Part shown: in pieces, positions 11,074 to 25,400 of the stretch | How the letters are laid out: every line of letters begins with the position of its first letter | Numbering within the stretch: position 1 is the stretch's first letter | NCBI GenBank assembly: GCA_038501195.1 | Contig: JBBPUQ010000008.1 | Location: 2,490,501-2,554,500, forward strand | Origin: Nemania diffusa | Taxonomy: Eukaryota > Ascomycota > Sordariomycetes > Xylariales > Xylariaceae | DNA length: 64,000 nt | Direction: 5' to 3' | Translations under genes and position numbers: made by a program | The notes under the pieces: generated by a model | Seen by the model: only the letters and a program-made list of their open reading frames with translations | Told to the model about the DNA's origin: nothing | The model's database searches: none

Positions 11074-11415
11074 GTGCTACACCCATTATTAGCAACTAAG
11101 CTCGCTAGCTCCGTTGGTACTAATGTTATAGCGGATGTTGCCACACTAAAGGCCACCTTTTTAATCCACGCGTTAAGAGATCCCGACCTTGCACAATATG
11201 AGCTTGATATAATACGGCTCGATGAAGAATTGCGCACCCGGGTTATTTCCCTTGCTTTAGAGAAGGATATAGCGATGCCTAGATCGCGAGAAAGCCGGTC
11301 CCGGACAACGTCCTTCGCTGACGAGACCATAGAAGCTTTTAAACTTACAACATGGCAGCGGCTTTTGCTACTGATCCCTGAGCAAGAGCTGTTAAGTGCC
11401 CTTACGGACGAGTAA
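11074..11415 (+). pseudogene. Unidentified ORF, possibly the remains of a coding region
   Basis: An open frame of about 110 codons ends at TAA 11413-11415. Its translation is charged and helix-like (ELDIIRLDEELRTRV, EDIAMP-type segments, WQRLLLLIPEQELL). A separate short frame opens with an ATG at 11025 (MLLDIEEAGRKLNKQH) and stops at 11097, one frame away, so a single frameshift could join them. I recognise no family. Its position in the decayed block next to the nuclease relic makes a dead gene more likely than a live one. Confidence 0.25.
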
Positions 11416-11829
11416 TTTCATCCGCACCAACAGACGTTCTTATTTCCTAGCACCGCCTCGATGAGCTGTTCGAACGTTGCTCTTGTCTTCCCTGGCGATT
11501 TGGACAGCATTACTAAGACGGAGGCTGACAAGGACATGACTTATATAGTCGACCCGCCACCCCTCAACGCCAACGCTAACGCCCCCCGATAGAGAACTGT
11601 AATCACAACCAAAATGGTACTTAAGTCACTTGCTAAGAAGATTGCGGGGAATAACTCAGAACGCGACTAGCCGACTACATCAACGTCACACTAGATATGT
11701 TGCGGTCATAAGACTTTCTTATTCTTTATTTATCTTGATATACTATATCATGGATTAGGTACTAGCAAGATGACCCAGCCTCCCATGATCCCAGATTTCC
11801 TTTCCTCTCCCTCGCATGCTCCGTGCCAT
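11416..11829. other. Intergenic region 3' of the metalloprotease gene
   Basis: No gene is supported. It includes the 3' UTR side of the minus-strand M36 protease. A short AT-rich segment near 11715-11755 is the only compositional feature. Confidence 0.45.
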
Positions 11830-14183
11830 CTAGCAGACGCCAGCGGGGATCACAGTGCTTCCCTTGCGGTTGCTGGAGGCTCCGTAGGCGGCGCCCGAGC
11901 CGAGGCCACGCTTGGCAAAGGCCGTCCAGATCTCGCACGCGTTGTCGCCGCCAGTCAGAGCCTTGTCAGCGTCCAGGATGGCGTCACGGGCCTGGATGAA
12001 GTTGGGGTTGCAGGGTTGGCTGTTTGCTGGTCAGCATCACCTGTCGTGAAATGGGACTTCGCATAGCCACTTGAGGAGGGGAAAGGAGGAAGGGGAAGGG
12101 GGCAAATAATACTTACAGAGCCATTCCGTCGACGACGAGCTTCATGGTAAGGAACTTTCCGTCGGTGGGGATGCCGTTGGAGAAGGTGGGCTTCTGCGCC
12201 GTGCTGAGGCCGTGCTTGTCGATGAGGTTCCACATGACCTCGTACAGCATAGTGGCCCAGATCTCGCCGATGTCGTGAACCTCGTTGTACGTGTTCGCGG
12301 TGGTGTACATGTAGGGGTTCACGGTGAGCTTGGTCGAGTACAGGTAGTTGCGGATGCCGGCCGCATTGTTGTAGACCCAGGCGCCGAGGCTGTAATCCGT
12401 GTTGCGGGTATCAGTCTGCTTTAGGCGGATGGCCGTGGCCATGAAGTCACCCCAGCCCTCGCCCATACCGCCGGCCTCGGTCGTCTGGAGACAGTTGGTG
12501 TTGGCAGGTCCACCAGTCAGGCGGTTCGACACTATGCATGCCGAATTAGATTACCATGTTTTGCTAGCATCTCAGTCGGCGCGCGAGTCACTTACATCCA
12601 TGAGTGTATTCGTGAAGAATGACACCAGCCTCGAAGGCACAATCCCTCTGCGGTGTGGAGTATGTCCATCGGTACATGCGCATGCGACCAGATTGTCCAT
12701 CCTAAAGGAGTTCGGTTATTAGATGCGACCAGTCATGCCAGGGAATCTGGTTCATTCTGGGAGTTACTCACGGGTGGTGTCGCGAAGTTCGCGTTGTTGG
12801 TTCCTGAGCCATCCTGGGAGTTGAGAATGACGAAGTCATTGCCGACGCCACCCTTGCCATTGTTGTTGGTCTCGAAGTTACCTGCAGCTTCCGTGAAACC
12901 AAGGTCGTAAAGGACATCGTGGTACACGTTGGCGGTGTAGAAAAGCTGTGTAACAGACGCGTTGGCGTATGTCGATGGGGTAGCCCAGCTGGCACTCCAA
13001 TCGTACTCGAAATCAAGAGTGGTGCTCGATGGCCGGTAGTTGCTCTGCCATGTCGAACCACCGCTGGGGTTGGTCTGAGCAACCGCGTTGTCTGTAGATA
13101 CAGGTTAACCCACATCCACATACCCTTCCAGCTGCCATTGAGAGCGAACAGCTGGGTCATAGCCATATATGTTATAAAGGGCGTCGGATACTTACTACCG
13201 CGGGTATCAGTGTATTTGGTGCTTCCATCACTGAACCAGGTGAAGGCGGAGTTCACAGTGTCCCAGGGATCCGTCAAGACAACACGAGAGCCGACATCAG
13301 GGTCGTTGACACCCCATGGGCTGCGCCGGTCAGATCTTCTACATCTTATTTATGTTATTGGCGGCAAAACTCACTAGACTCTCAGCTTAGCGTCCTGGAC
13401 CCAGTCCACGACACCGTGGATTTCCTCGTTCGTCTTAGCATCGACGTACGAGAGTAGCCAGTTGTCGAGCACATCAGTCTCGATTCTCCAGGTCAGGGCC
13501 AACTCGCCAGCTGAATTGACAAGGTACATTAGGCGAGCCTCGGGATCCTTCTCAGCACCTGAGGTTCCTTTGAGAGTAAAGGTCTCCGTGCCTTCAGTCG
13601 CCTCAGCTGTCGCTGTGCCAGTGACTGGAAGGTCGAGCATGGAGGTGGCTTTCTCAAGAGCTTGCGTAGCATCAGAGAACTCCCGCTTGCGCAGGGGGTT
13701 CTCTGCGGGGATCGCTCCCTGGAAGAAGGAGTTTCCGTACGAGAAGATGGTTCCGTCAGCGGCAATCTATATTCCATGTAAGTTCAATCTGACTTATTTA
13801 GGGAGTGAAGCCATTGTGTAATGGCCTAGAAGGCGTCTCACATTGACATTGAAGTCAGCATTGTCAATATCAAGCCCATGAACAGTCTGCTTGAAATTGA
13901 CGTGAGCAATTCCGTTGGTGCCAACGTAGTGGTCCCCAACGAGCCGGAATTCGGCATCCGGGACGACGCTCTTCAGGAGCGCAGTGGCCGTCTCGACATA
14001 AGTCTCACGCTTGAAGGCAAGCAGGTTGGAGCTTGAAGCAACAGCCTCATTGTGATACTCGGGAGACTGTGTGATCCTGAAGGCATTCAAGTCGACGGTC
14101 CGTCGGCGGACACCGGGCTTAGCAGCCTTGGTGGGATGCGCAGAAGCAGCCCCGAGAAGGCCGAGAAGCACTATTGACCGCAT
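11830..14183 (-). CDS. Fungalysin, secreted M36 zinc metalloprotease
   Basis: Seven exons: 14183-13842, 13766-13375, 13320-13196, 13091-12772, 12701-12596, 12531-12117 and 12019-11830. All phases match and the product is about 629 residues, the usual size for this family. The signal peptide is [15 protein letters not shown]. An FTP-type propeptide follows, expected to be removed on secretion. The mature enzyme carries the zinc motif [15 protein letters not shown], split by the fifth intron, and the third ligand region EGWGDFMA. The C-terminal domain ends in ...[10 protein letters not shown]. The start at 14183 places the signal peptide directly; an upstream in-frame codon would bury it. Family role: extracellular digestion of proteins such as collagen, elastin or plant chitinases for nutrition or virulence. 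All zinc-binding residues are present, so it should be active. Confidence 0.95.
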
Positions 14184-16432
14184 ATTGAAGGATAGCAATG
14201 GATGTCCTGGGTCTGGGTCGTACTGTCGTGGGAACAAGCAGGCTTGCCTGGTATCTCGAGACTTGAATCGAAGCCATGATGACCGACCAATTGACTTATA
14301 TAGTCGTTCACTCCCTAGATCTGAGGTTCGGCATGCTCCTTGGGGTGGAAATCCAGCTTCCTTTTTCGAATAATTGCGATATTATCGATCAGTCGTTATC
14401 TCGTGTTTTATTGGTTCTCCATCGAACGGTCCTGCATGGTGGAGAATACACGAAAGAGCTCGTGGACACCTGTTTGACAAACTAGAGTATATTCTTGATG
14501 GCGAGGTGAGCTGTTGGGTATGGCTGCCTCGCCCGATACGAGCCCCAAAAGGAAAGTGACTGTGTCCGTGATAAGAATGTTGCGCTACGTGAGTCGAGAT
14601 GAATATTTGTGCATAATAGTTGGTCAGCGGCTCCCAGCAACATGACTAAAGGACTCGGCAGGTACCCTAGATGTAGTTGACGACACCGGACCAAGACACC
14701 TATTGTATCCAGCCGTGGCCTTGTCTCCGGTCCCACATCGGCCGGGTCGGTATATATAATAGGACATCTCATCTAGAGACCTATCCCGAGACGGCATAAC
14801 AAGCCCGACAAGAGGGTAAAGTCTTGAATCAACACTCACATAGTGATGCTCTTTCGCCGAGGGATAGTTGCGGCGACAACTTCGGAATGCAGCCTGCAGC
14901 TTGACAGAACATTCCTGGGACACTTGCATTCTGCACAATCTCCGTATCCGTGGGTTTTGCGAGATGGTCTTGGCGAGTGGAGAGGGTCGTGATCATTGGC
15001 ACATTCTACTCATGGCCTAGCTTTGCTCGTTGCGTGGTGGATAAGGCGAGTCTTCAGCCTTGGCAAAATGGCGATCTCACCCCAAACGTCGCCTTGGCGG
15101 AGGAGATGGCGATGGCGATGGCTGGTAAAGGAGAGCACGAGTTGCCGGCTTGGCCAGGATAAGATAATAAGGCAGCATCGCAGACCCATCGGCCAACCTC
15201 AGACCGACATATTATTGAGCCAGACAATGACTACCGTAGGATCTGACCGCCAAGCCGTCGGTGATTAAGCTTTCCCGTCTAGACGAGCGCAGGACCGTAG
15301 ATGTGACCCCATCGCCGCTTTGGCGTATAATACAAGTAGATATTATTCTTCGTTTCCTATTTCTAGCACGATTTTTGTTGGGCGCGAAATTCAAGAGACC
15401 TTCCTAGAAGAGAAGGACGTCACCTCCCCTATCAACCTCCGGTAGTTTTGTTCGTATTCAATACAGGTACAGTAGGCATCGCGTCGACAGTGACCAGAAT
15501 TCCAACCTTCGGTGTTGACCCATAACCGTGATAATTCAATACTCGTATGAGCCTGCCCGGCACCTGGGTAGGTAGATCTTTTACTGCTCCCGGCTGGCGT
15601 CGGTCGGACGCTGCGACAAAAATAGTAATGCTTTTCGGATGACGGAACAGGATGCAGGTGATTCCCGTCGCATCAGTGTGGCTGTCGGTCGACCCTTGGA
15701 TTGATACCTGAGCACGCGATATGTCAATAAATCATCTACTCCGCTGCCCTCCTATATTGGCATCAATGTTCGAAAAGGCAACTCAAGAGTCTGGCGGCGT
15801 TCATGAGCGGACTGTCAGTAGTCATGAGGCCAAGGGCGTCTAGACAGGGCCAATAGAACCAGTTCATGCCTCTACCCCTTGAGCTTATCAATTGATTTCA
15901 TAAAGCAGTGAGACCTCTAGTGAGCTTGGCGAACTGGCATCTTCGCCAAGATGCCTACCAGACAATAAGCTCAATCGCCCAGCGCGGAAATGAACTAGAC
16001 AGGCGATGTAGCATGCATTTGGATAGCTCTGCGAAGCTTCCATCGACTAACATATTCCTAGCCGGAACCCCATACCTGCTAACCGCTAACCCCAGACTGT
16101 ACATCAAATCCTCCAACCCCCAATCTCACAGTATAATAATCATAGCAATCAGGAGTCGCAGTATCGACTCACTATTTTCAAATACATTCTATATAGAGCA
16201 TGTGATTGTCTAATTGAGGATGAATGTAAATACTACAGGCAACTTCAAAAGAGCGATTAGGCAGGTCTAATCTATGCACCTAGGTAGTTCTAGAATCCCT
16301 CGCGCAACCACAAACCATGTCTCTAGTTTATTCGATGAGATCTTGATGGTAAGACTTAGACACCTTCCTTCTCCATAAGATCCCGGGTTGTTATTGAGAG
16401 ATCCCCAGATATGTCTCTATAATAGACGGAGC
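14184..16432. other. Intergenic region between metalloprotease and siderophore synthetase
   Basis: This 2.2-kb spacer holds the fungalysin promoter and the 3' flank of the synthetase. Short ORFs exist (for example minus strand 14624-14938), but none has protein-like composition, a plausible signal peptide or recognisable motifs. No RNA gene or clear repeat is seen. Confidence 0.5.
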
Positions 16433-19400
16433 CTATAGCGTCTCTACTTCGGCTAAGATAGCCGTGATCATATCGCTCGCTTGCGAAGTGGATAAGATGT
16501 TCGAGGGGCCGAAAACACCAATGTCTAGCACGTCATTGTGTAATGCTAGCTCAATATCGATCCCTTCCTGTGAATTATTCTAGTGTTAGATCAAATAATA
16601 ATAAATAAAAAGTTGCCTTGTTACTAACCGGGTATGGATTTGTAGTTGCATTTGGAAAGATGAGTTTGCTATCTGGAGAAGCGAGATATCTCGATATATC
16701 AGCGCTCCCCGTGGGGGGCGACTCGTGGTCTAGGGTCTTGTCCAGGGTGACAGGCTTCGGTTCCACTAGTGGCTGATTATCAGGGCGAGAGAGGATGTTC
16801 ACGAACGTGTTGATGCATATGCCGGTCCATCTCTGTATTTCCCAGAGGTTAGCGGTAGAGTTCTCAAACTTGCTGATCTCTGTGATGTCTTTTCGAATGT
16901 CCACCGCCATATCCGTGATACTCCGGCTTAATGGGTCTTTAATTCTTAATGGAAGAATGTTGAGTGTCGGGAATGGTGCCTCCTCAATCCCAGGGTATGC
17001 AGGACGGTTAGCCAAATATATACCGAAAATAAAGTCGGCATTGTCAACTAGGTGTCTCTCCTGGCGAAGCCATTTCGAAAATGCCTTGGCATATGCGGCA
17101 TAAAGAATGGCCTGAGTTGTTATGCCATGCATAGAACCTCTAGCCCTGAGTCCAGCAGTATTGTTGATAGTGGTACGTCGGAACTCATTAACTCGTGGAT
17201 CTTGGACCGCCGTCAGGGACTGACGTGCCTGGTACAGCTGTACAGCTGTATTTTGGCTGAGATACGATGTCCAGAACGATTGCCTCTGAGCCTGGACAGG
17301 AGAAGCAAGGTGTTTCAAGGCAAATTGATACCAAGGAGATCCCAGAACAGGAGAAGTAGTTAGGGACGTAGAATTGCAAAGTTCAGCAAAGCGATCCAAT
17401 ATGATGGGTAGGCTTATTCCATCATATAATGCATGGTGTATGAAGAGATTGAGATGCGCTTCGCCTAACTGCTCTCCGACAAATTGGACAATGGCAAGCG
17501 GCGTAGCTGTGTAAACAAACTCCCACCGACCTTTAGACTCGGTGGTTATACTTGTAGCATGTTTTCTTGTGAACTCCGACTTCAGAATGACTTGGAGAAA
17601 TGGGTGGCTCGGTGAGGTAGTGCCGATCATATGGGTCCTCAGCATCGCAATCTCATCGACAAGGGCAACCCAAGCCTTCGAGATAGTTCTAGGATTGATA
17701 GAACCCGAAATTTTGAAAGAAAATTTCGGGAAGAATGTAGTACCGCCACTATTCTGCCATACACTCAGCATATAAAATTGCATCGGCAAAGCTGGCAGTA
17801 TTGTCTCAATTGAGTTCGCATCAAACCCAAATTGTCTAATGAGTGCACTTATCTCTTTTCCGTCAATGGTAGAACTGAGACGCAGCGAATCTTCCGTAGA
17901 GAGTTCAGATTCCTTGCTATTTTCTCGATTTGCCTGCTCTAGAATCTCATGGATTGAAGGTATAGTCACAAGGTCTCTGGTAGAAATGTGCAAACCTCGT
18001 TTTCGAAGCATCAAGCTTGCTTTAATCGCACTAATCGAGTCAAGACCGATGTGGAAAATTGAGAGTCGGGTATCAATTTCATGACGGCCAACTCCAGACA
18101 AGTCGGACAAAACCCCGAGTAGGATGTCGTACTCCTGTGAAGGAAATATGGGTTGTTGCGACGTGTTTTCGGTTATCGATATGTCGCCTTCTTGTCGCTG
18201 TAGCTCGGATTCAAATGACACTGGTTCTAGACCGCAGATAGAGACTGTTTGCGAATCATGAGAACTAAAACTTAGAACTTGTCTGTTGGCATCTTGGGCG
18301 AGGTAGTCTAGGACTTTCTCCAGACTAACACCAAGATTATCTACTTCTTGTGAATTCATGTGACTACTATCGCAAGCGATACGCCAACTAGCATCATTTC
18401 CTTCGAGTTCCAATTCGGCACACAGGGGATAGTCCACCGCGGATATAGAATGTGTCGATTTCAAGAAAGAACTATGATCTGCGTTATTATCCGTAGAATT
18501 TTGCAGAAGAAAGATCGTGTTGAAAAGCCCGTCCCTATGGCTTCGAGTGAGTTTTTGAATGTCGCGCAGTGGAGTGTGCTGGAATTCGATAACACCAGAC
18601 ATAATATCCTGGGCATAGTCAAGAAATTCAGCGACAGTTCCATGAAGTGCGAGCCTCAAGGGCACTGTATTCATCGTAGGGAACATCAATCCTTGCGCTT
18701 CTTCAGTGTCCCTTCCTGACAAGACCACTCCAAACACAACATCTAGGGATTTAGTTAACGAAGCGAGCACAGCAGCCCAGCATGCTTGGCCAAGGACTTG
18801 TGGCGTGACACGTAGATTCATGCATACTGCCCTAATATCGCTACTACTTCTTTTAGATCGCTTCTCAAGTCGATGAACAGTGTCATTTCGTGGCGCTGTG
18901 ATGGCTTTTGGAACTAAAGTGGCGTGAGATCCATTTAAAAGATCGGCCCAGAATTGCTGAGACGGAGAGTTGGGCTGAAATAGCATTCGAGAGAGGTAAG
19001 ACTCGTAGGATTGTCGGGGTATATAACTCCCTTTGTATGCAGCTTGGATGTCTTTATGAAGCATGTGAAGAGACCAGCCATCATATAGCGCATGAGCAAT
19101 AGACAGGATTATAAATTTCCTACTACCGAATTCTGCGAAATGAACTTGGAACAGGTTCTGTGTACCACTACTTTCTAAAGCACGCATTCTTGCCATTTCT
19201 GTGAGTGTAGAAATTTCATCCTCATTGGAAATTTTCAAAATTGGCGTAAATTCGAACTCATGTTTCCTAACAACTTGGAAGTAAGCCGAGTTAATTCCGG
19301 GATCATCGACCTCTACGAACACAGTTCGTAAGATGGGAGAACCTGCGTATACCGTCGACAAAGCTGATTGTAGCCGGTCAAAATCAGTCTCTGGTGGGAG

Positions 19401-22400
19401 CTCAAGCACGTCGTGGTTGAAGTATGTGCAGAACTCTGAGCGCAGCATTTCTGCCACCATGGAATCCTGGAGTGGAGATGGCGGCAGAATAGCTTCAACG
19501 TCCGGGAAGTTGAGGCTTGTTCGGTCATAGCACACTTTTAAACCCGATATAATTTTGTCTAGTTCGGTAGTGATAGCCGGGTTTGTTGCGAGGGGCAGCA
19601 GGTTTTCGAGACTAGCGGCAATGTTTTCTAAGGTCGGTTGTTTCATTAGTGTGCCTACGGAAACATTATTGTATCCCAATTTTGTTAGCCTGCCGGCTAA
19701 CTTTATCACATCGATACTATCTAGCCCGAGGGCAAAGAGGTTAGTTGTCTCTGAGATCTCTTGTTCGTCAACCTTCGCAATAACTGCAAGTTCACGCCGA
19801 ATGTTGTTAGATCTCTCGTCCCATTGAAATTGAGTTTTAGGTACGACCGTGTAACCGTTTGCTGAACCGAATTCCGGAACCGGTGTCGAAAGTTGCTTAT
19901 TCGTCTCGGACTGAACCGCTCGAACCACAGATGGTAAGTAGACATCGTCAATCGAGGCAATGATCGAGTTCAGCGATTTAACAAACTCGTCTAGGAGCGA
20001 GTTGAGAGCTGGGTTATTCCCTATGCGGCCTTGAGCCGCGAGAGTGATGTGTAGCATCTTGTCTCCAACTAAGATGATCTCAATTGCTAGTGGATAATCT
20101 GAATGTGCAGGGGAGTCCTCAATAGACCATAACGCTCGCTCACTATCAGTTGTAGTCTTATGATCGCGATCAAAAGTGAAAAGGGTGTCAAAAAGGGGCT
20201 GTCCGTGTGCGCAAAACTTCTGGATATCACGTAGAGGTGTGTGAACGAACCGAAGAAGGCCGTTGTTGTGCGCCTGAACTTCTTGCGTTAGCATCGCCCA
20301 CGACATATCGTTAGAGAAGTCCACTCGAAGTGGCAGCGTGTTGAACAGTGGTCCAACAACAAGGTCCACATCATCGATAGCTAGAGATCTCCCAGAAAGA
20401 ATAACGCCTATAGTAGGGGGGTTGACGAAATATTGACGCAAAGTATGAAGCCATGCTACCTGTAATAATGTTTGATGGGTGACCTGTAGCTTTCTGCGTC
20501 TATCTTCGAGGCCCTCAAATTTCACTGACCGCTGTATAATGCTACTTATAGCCGTAGGTTTATCTATTAGACTCGGCATAGGCTGGAAGCGGTGCTTTTT
20601 CAACAGGGTTTTCCAAAATCGATGAGATTCTTCGTGGTTGAGAAGTGGCCCTTCGGGAAGCACGGATATAAACGTAGGCCCAACCGGCTGCGAAATCCCT
20701 TTGTACTCTGACCCCAAGCTGTGGAGAATAATGTTGAGGCTACGAGCATCATACACCCCATGGAAAAGTCTTAAAAGTAGGTGGTGTTGTCCGCCAAGCT
20801 CAATATGATCCACCTCCATAGGCCATCTCAGAACCAGATGGTTCTCTTCTATCCAGTGGCGTTGCCTTTCAGCAGTTATTTGCTCGAATGACTCTGTGTC
20901 TGATTTTACTTCGAACCACCTGAGCAACCGATCCTTGATGGCCACTTGAAGGAACCCATCCGGTGTGTCCACAAAACCTGTTCTCAAAATAGAGTAAGAG
21001 GCTATCACTCGGCCAAGCGCGGCTTTCAAGCGAGGGATAGACACATCATAGTCTAAGCTCAACTTGAATTGATTGAAATAAGCGAGTTGAGCCTCCCGAG
21101 TTTTGGATCTAGCAATGATACCCTGTTGTAGTGGCGTACATGGCGCTATATACTCCACTTCAGTCGTCTTTACTTCGAGGGTTCGACACACCAAACTAAG
21201 ATAACGGTGGTGGAGTGCTTTAATAGACTGCTTTACTTGTAAAGCATTACTAAGAATATTAGGGTTGGGTCGACCTAGGGCCTGAGATAACTGGTCGATT
21301 TGCGGGTTTTGTAGTATAATCGACGGGGTTGCCGAAGAAAGACCCATTGTCCTCAGCTGTCTTGCTAGCCTTGTAGCCGTGATAGAGTCTATCCCAAGTT
21401 GAAATATTGTGGTACTTGGGATGATGTCCTTTTCTTGGACTAGTACCACTTGGTATATTGCTTCTAGCACTTCGCTCTCGAGCTTATTGAGTAGTCGACG
21501 ACCTGGCAGAGAGGGCATCGAAAGGGCTTGGAGTTCGTCGTTCGTTAGTTCCGAGAAGAGCTTCTTCAGGTAGTTGACGTCGACCTTGTTATTGGTTGAT
21601 AGAGGAATCCGTGATACACAAATAATGAATGATGGAACCATGTATGTGGCAAGCCGAGATCTGCAGGCTTCTTGAGCAAGCCCGACAACTTCTAGATGGC
21701 TCGCATCGTAATAGATCTGGATTTCAGGCGCAGGACCCGAATCAAAGGATAAAGCGACGAAAGATACAAGAAGATCTACATCTTGGCCTTTTCGTCTAGT
21801 TACCATTGTGGCAATATCGCCTACCTTATTGCCAAGTCCTTCTCGAATAGTATGATTGATTTCACCAATCTCCAATCTTTGCCCACGAAGCTTCACTTGG
21901 TCGTCTGCCCGACCGAGGAAATCGAGAGAATCGTCATGAAGCACTCTCACAAGGTCCCCTGTGCGGTAAAATCGGTCGCCTGACGTCTGAAATACTGGAA
22001 AACGCTCTCTAGTGAGCGCCTCCCTATTCAAGTAGCCCTGACCAACAAGTTTGCCGGAGACGCAAAGTTCTCCAACGCCACCACGGAGAACCGGTATCTC
22101 AGAATTACGCTGGGTTATGTATGCCCCAACATTGGGGAAGAGGTTTCCTATGTTCGATGGCTTTCCATTTTCAGGTACACCTCGATTCATTGTTATACCA
22201 ATCGTGGTTTCCGTCGGTCCATAAGCATTATGAATTACACGCTTGGATCCCCAAGTCTTTAGGATATCAGCCCGCAACTTCTCACCGCCAGTGATAAAAA
22301 CCCCTTTGCATAGGCTCGGGCATTCATCAGGATTTATAAGCCTGGCTAGGCTAGGGGTCAAATCGATATGCGTGATTCTAAGCTTAGAGACCGTCATGGC

Positions 22401-25400
22401 GAGATCACTAAGTATGACGTCCTTAGGAGCTGCTATGACGGCAATCCCAACATACCAAGACCAATACTGTTCCAAAACTGACACATCGAAGTGGTATGCA
22501 GCAAATTGTAGCCACCTTGAATCAGAATCCCAACGCCCAGCGAAGAGATATTCGAATGCTGCCATCGCCTGGACAACATTTTCATGACTCATCAGACATC
22601 CTTTAGGTGTTCCCGTTGTACCGCTTGTATACAAACAGTAACACGAATCCGTCGGCAGTACTGGGCGTTGCAACGACGGACTCGAAGTTGGGAGAGGTTC
22701 CAGAATAGTCTCGTTTATTATATGAACCGGTAATGAAGCTTTGCCCGCCCAGTCAAAGCTTTCACAGAGCATTAACATCGCTGCCTTCGAGTCCTCAAGA
22801 ATGAAGGTTTGGCGTGTGGCAGGGGCCGAAGGATCGAGGCAGAGAAATGCGCACCCCGCTTTGAGTATCCCAAGGAGTGTAAAATAAGCCACAGGACATT
22901 TGTTGAAGCATGTTGCAATGATGCTTCCAGGTGCCACTCCATGACGAGTAATGAAATGAGCCACTTGATTACCCAACGCATCTAGTTCTTGGTACGTCCA
23001 TATCCGAGGACTGCTGAATTGGGCTACATCTTCTACGAATTCGAGAGCTGCGGTGGAGGGTAGCAACGTCGCAGAATGCTCTAAGAGTTCATGGAGAAGT
23101 TCTGCGCCTATAGGAATCGACTCACAACTTGGAGGAAGGATTGAAAATAATCCAGCCTTGCTAGAAGCGAGATGAGACAAGGGATTTTGAACAGGTACAA
23201 GAAGATCCATGAGGATGGCCTCGAATTGACTAAGGAGTAGCGTAGCTTGCTCTTGTGGAAGGATATTAACTCTGAAAGCTAAGTTCAGACGAGTTGTGTC
23301 GGAGAAGGTCTCTTCAACTTCTAGGGAGACTGGGTATTCAACCGATGCAAGCTCTTTGATGACATGCACCGGTGGTGGTTTCATGCTCTTGTCCGCAGCC
23401 TGGTATATCAAAATTGTGTCGAACATTGTACCAGTATTTCTAAGAAGGCGTTGGATATCAGCCATGGGCATAAACTGGAAACGGCGTAACTGGGTATTAT
23501 ATTGCATCATTTGTTGGACCAAATCATAATTTAGAGCGACATTTTCGGCTATCACAGGTAGAGTGGTGATCATTGGGAGGGTTGCCTTTCGCGCTAGGTC
23601 CGTATTCCGACCATCTAAGACCACTCCAAATGTAACTCGAGATTCTCCAATGTATGCACTGAGGAGACGTGTCAAGGCAGCCTGTAGCGCTGCCTGAACG
23701 GTGATGCCAGCTTTAGAAGCTGCCTGTCGGAGAAGCGACGAAGAGCTTTGACACGTATGAGAGACCGTCAGAGTATCGAAGTTGTCAATATGAAGCGGCG
23801 TCATACTTGGAAATTTGTGAAAGACAAAAGTGTCTGCTCGTTGTTTCCAGAATCGTTCTCCTGCTGATTGACTCGACTGGACAAGACTAAAATAATGCGA
23901 TAGCGCATGATCAATACTTGGGATTTTTGGCCTATTTCCATGAGAGATGAGTTCGCCCAAGTCCTGCAGTAGATTTCGTAGCGTGAATGCATCATACAGC
24001 GCATGGTGAATCGCAAGGTGGATCGTCGGCGATATTTCGCTATTGCCAGTCTTAGAGGTTACCAGGGCGAGCCGCCAAGGTGGCCGTGCTAGTGTATCAA
24101 GAGCATCGGTCGTGGAGTGCGAGAGCCAATCCTCAATATCAAATGCATCTGAATGGTAGAATTCTACCGGAATGGTGAAGCGATTTATGTTGTACACTAA
24201 CATCGCAAAGGAGCTGTCCGGATGATTAACTGGAATAAAGCCTGTTCGAAGGATTTGGTGACAATTTGTAAGTTGTGTCAATGCCCAAGTGATGGTTTCT
24301 AAGCTTGTCGCTATATTAAAAACCCAAGAGGAATAGTTAAAGTAGTGCCGCCCCTTTGATTCTAAGAACTGCGAAAGAAGCCCTTGCTGTGTAGCAGTAC
24401 AGGGTAATATCACCTCAACCGTTTTGGGATTGATCTCAAATCCGGGTATCTCTCTCTCGACCTGTTTCTGAAAGCTGGTAAAATCATAACCTCCGAAAGC
24501 GCTCGCCTCTACAGAGTTCTTTACAGCAGCCGCTATCCCTGCACATGTAGGATGCTCGATTACATCGATCGCAGAGACTTGGATGTTTTGCTGTCGGAGT
24601 AAGTTTGCTAATTGAATAGCAGCTATACTGTCAAGGCCATATCGGTAGATTGGAGTAAGGCGGTTGATCTGGTCTTCTGGTATTTCCGCCAGCTTTGCTA
24701 ATGTCTGGCGTATTGCTAGCTCCAACGGGGACCACGCTTCTTCATAATCAAGTGTTTCATTAAGGGGGCCGTTTGAAGTCTGTAAATCCTCTGAACGATG
24801 AAATAACCTTTGAATATCAGTTTGCCAATCGGCTGGTAATCCTTCACTGGCGAAAATATGCGAGAATGGGTATCTTAGACAGACGTCGAGAACATGGCTG
24901 AAAATTTTGCCAATTAGCTGTAAGATTTGATAGGGAAATTTTGACCTGTAAATAATTTAGCGAAAAAAATACATCCTGCAACATCTATGAAATCTCCATG
25001 AATACTCACTTGTCTCGATGGAGTTGTATCGTGAGCGTGTCTTGTAGGTCGGAGGGAATAACTTCGCAAACAATTGGAACCTGGTGAATAATGAGTAACT
25101 ATTTTACGGTTTAAAACTGAAGGTCAAAAGCTTACGTCCATATAACCATCTTCGTAGACCAAAGACCATAGTCTGTCATCTAGGGGGGTTGTTGGCGGTT
25201 GAAGAATCACTAAAGTATCAAATAAACGCGTCTGTGCGTCAACTTCCTTTTGGATGTGTCGTAACCCAGTGAATTGGTACGGCATAATTTTGGAATTGAG
25301 GCTTTGAAAACCCTTCATAACGTCTATGATGAACGTGGAAAGAGACAAATCCATACGGATCGGCAGGGTGTTGAAGCATGGAGCTACCAGGTTATCGACC

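Noticed and set aside
12919..13821. Plus-strand ORFs of 119-152 codons across the metalloprotease
   Set aside because: They are antisense to well-supported fungalysin exons and show no motifs.
16795..23529. Many plus-strand ORFs inside the synthetase gene
   Set aside because: All lie opposite the continuous synthetase frame and have shadow-like composition.
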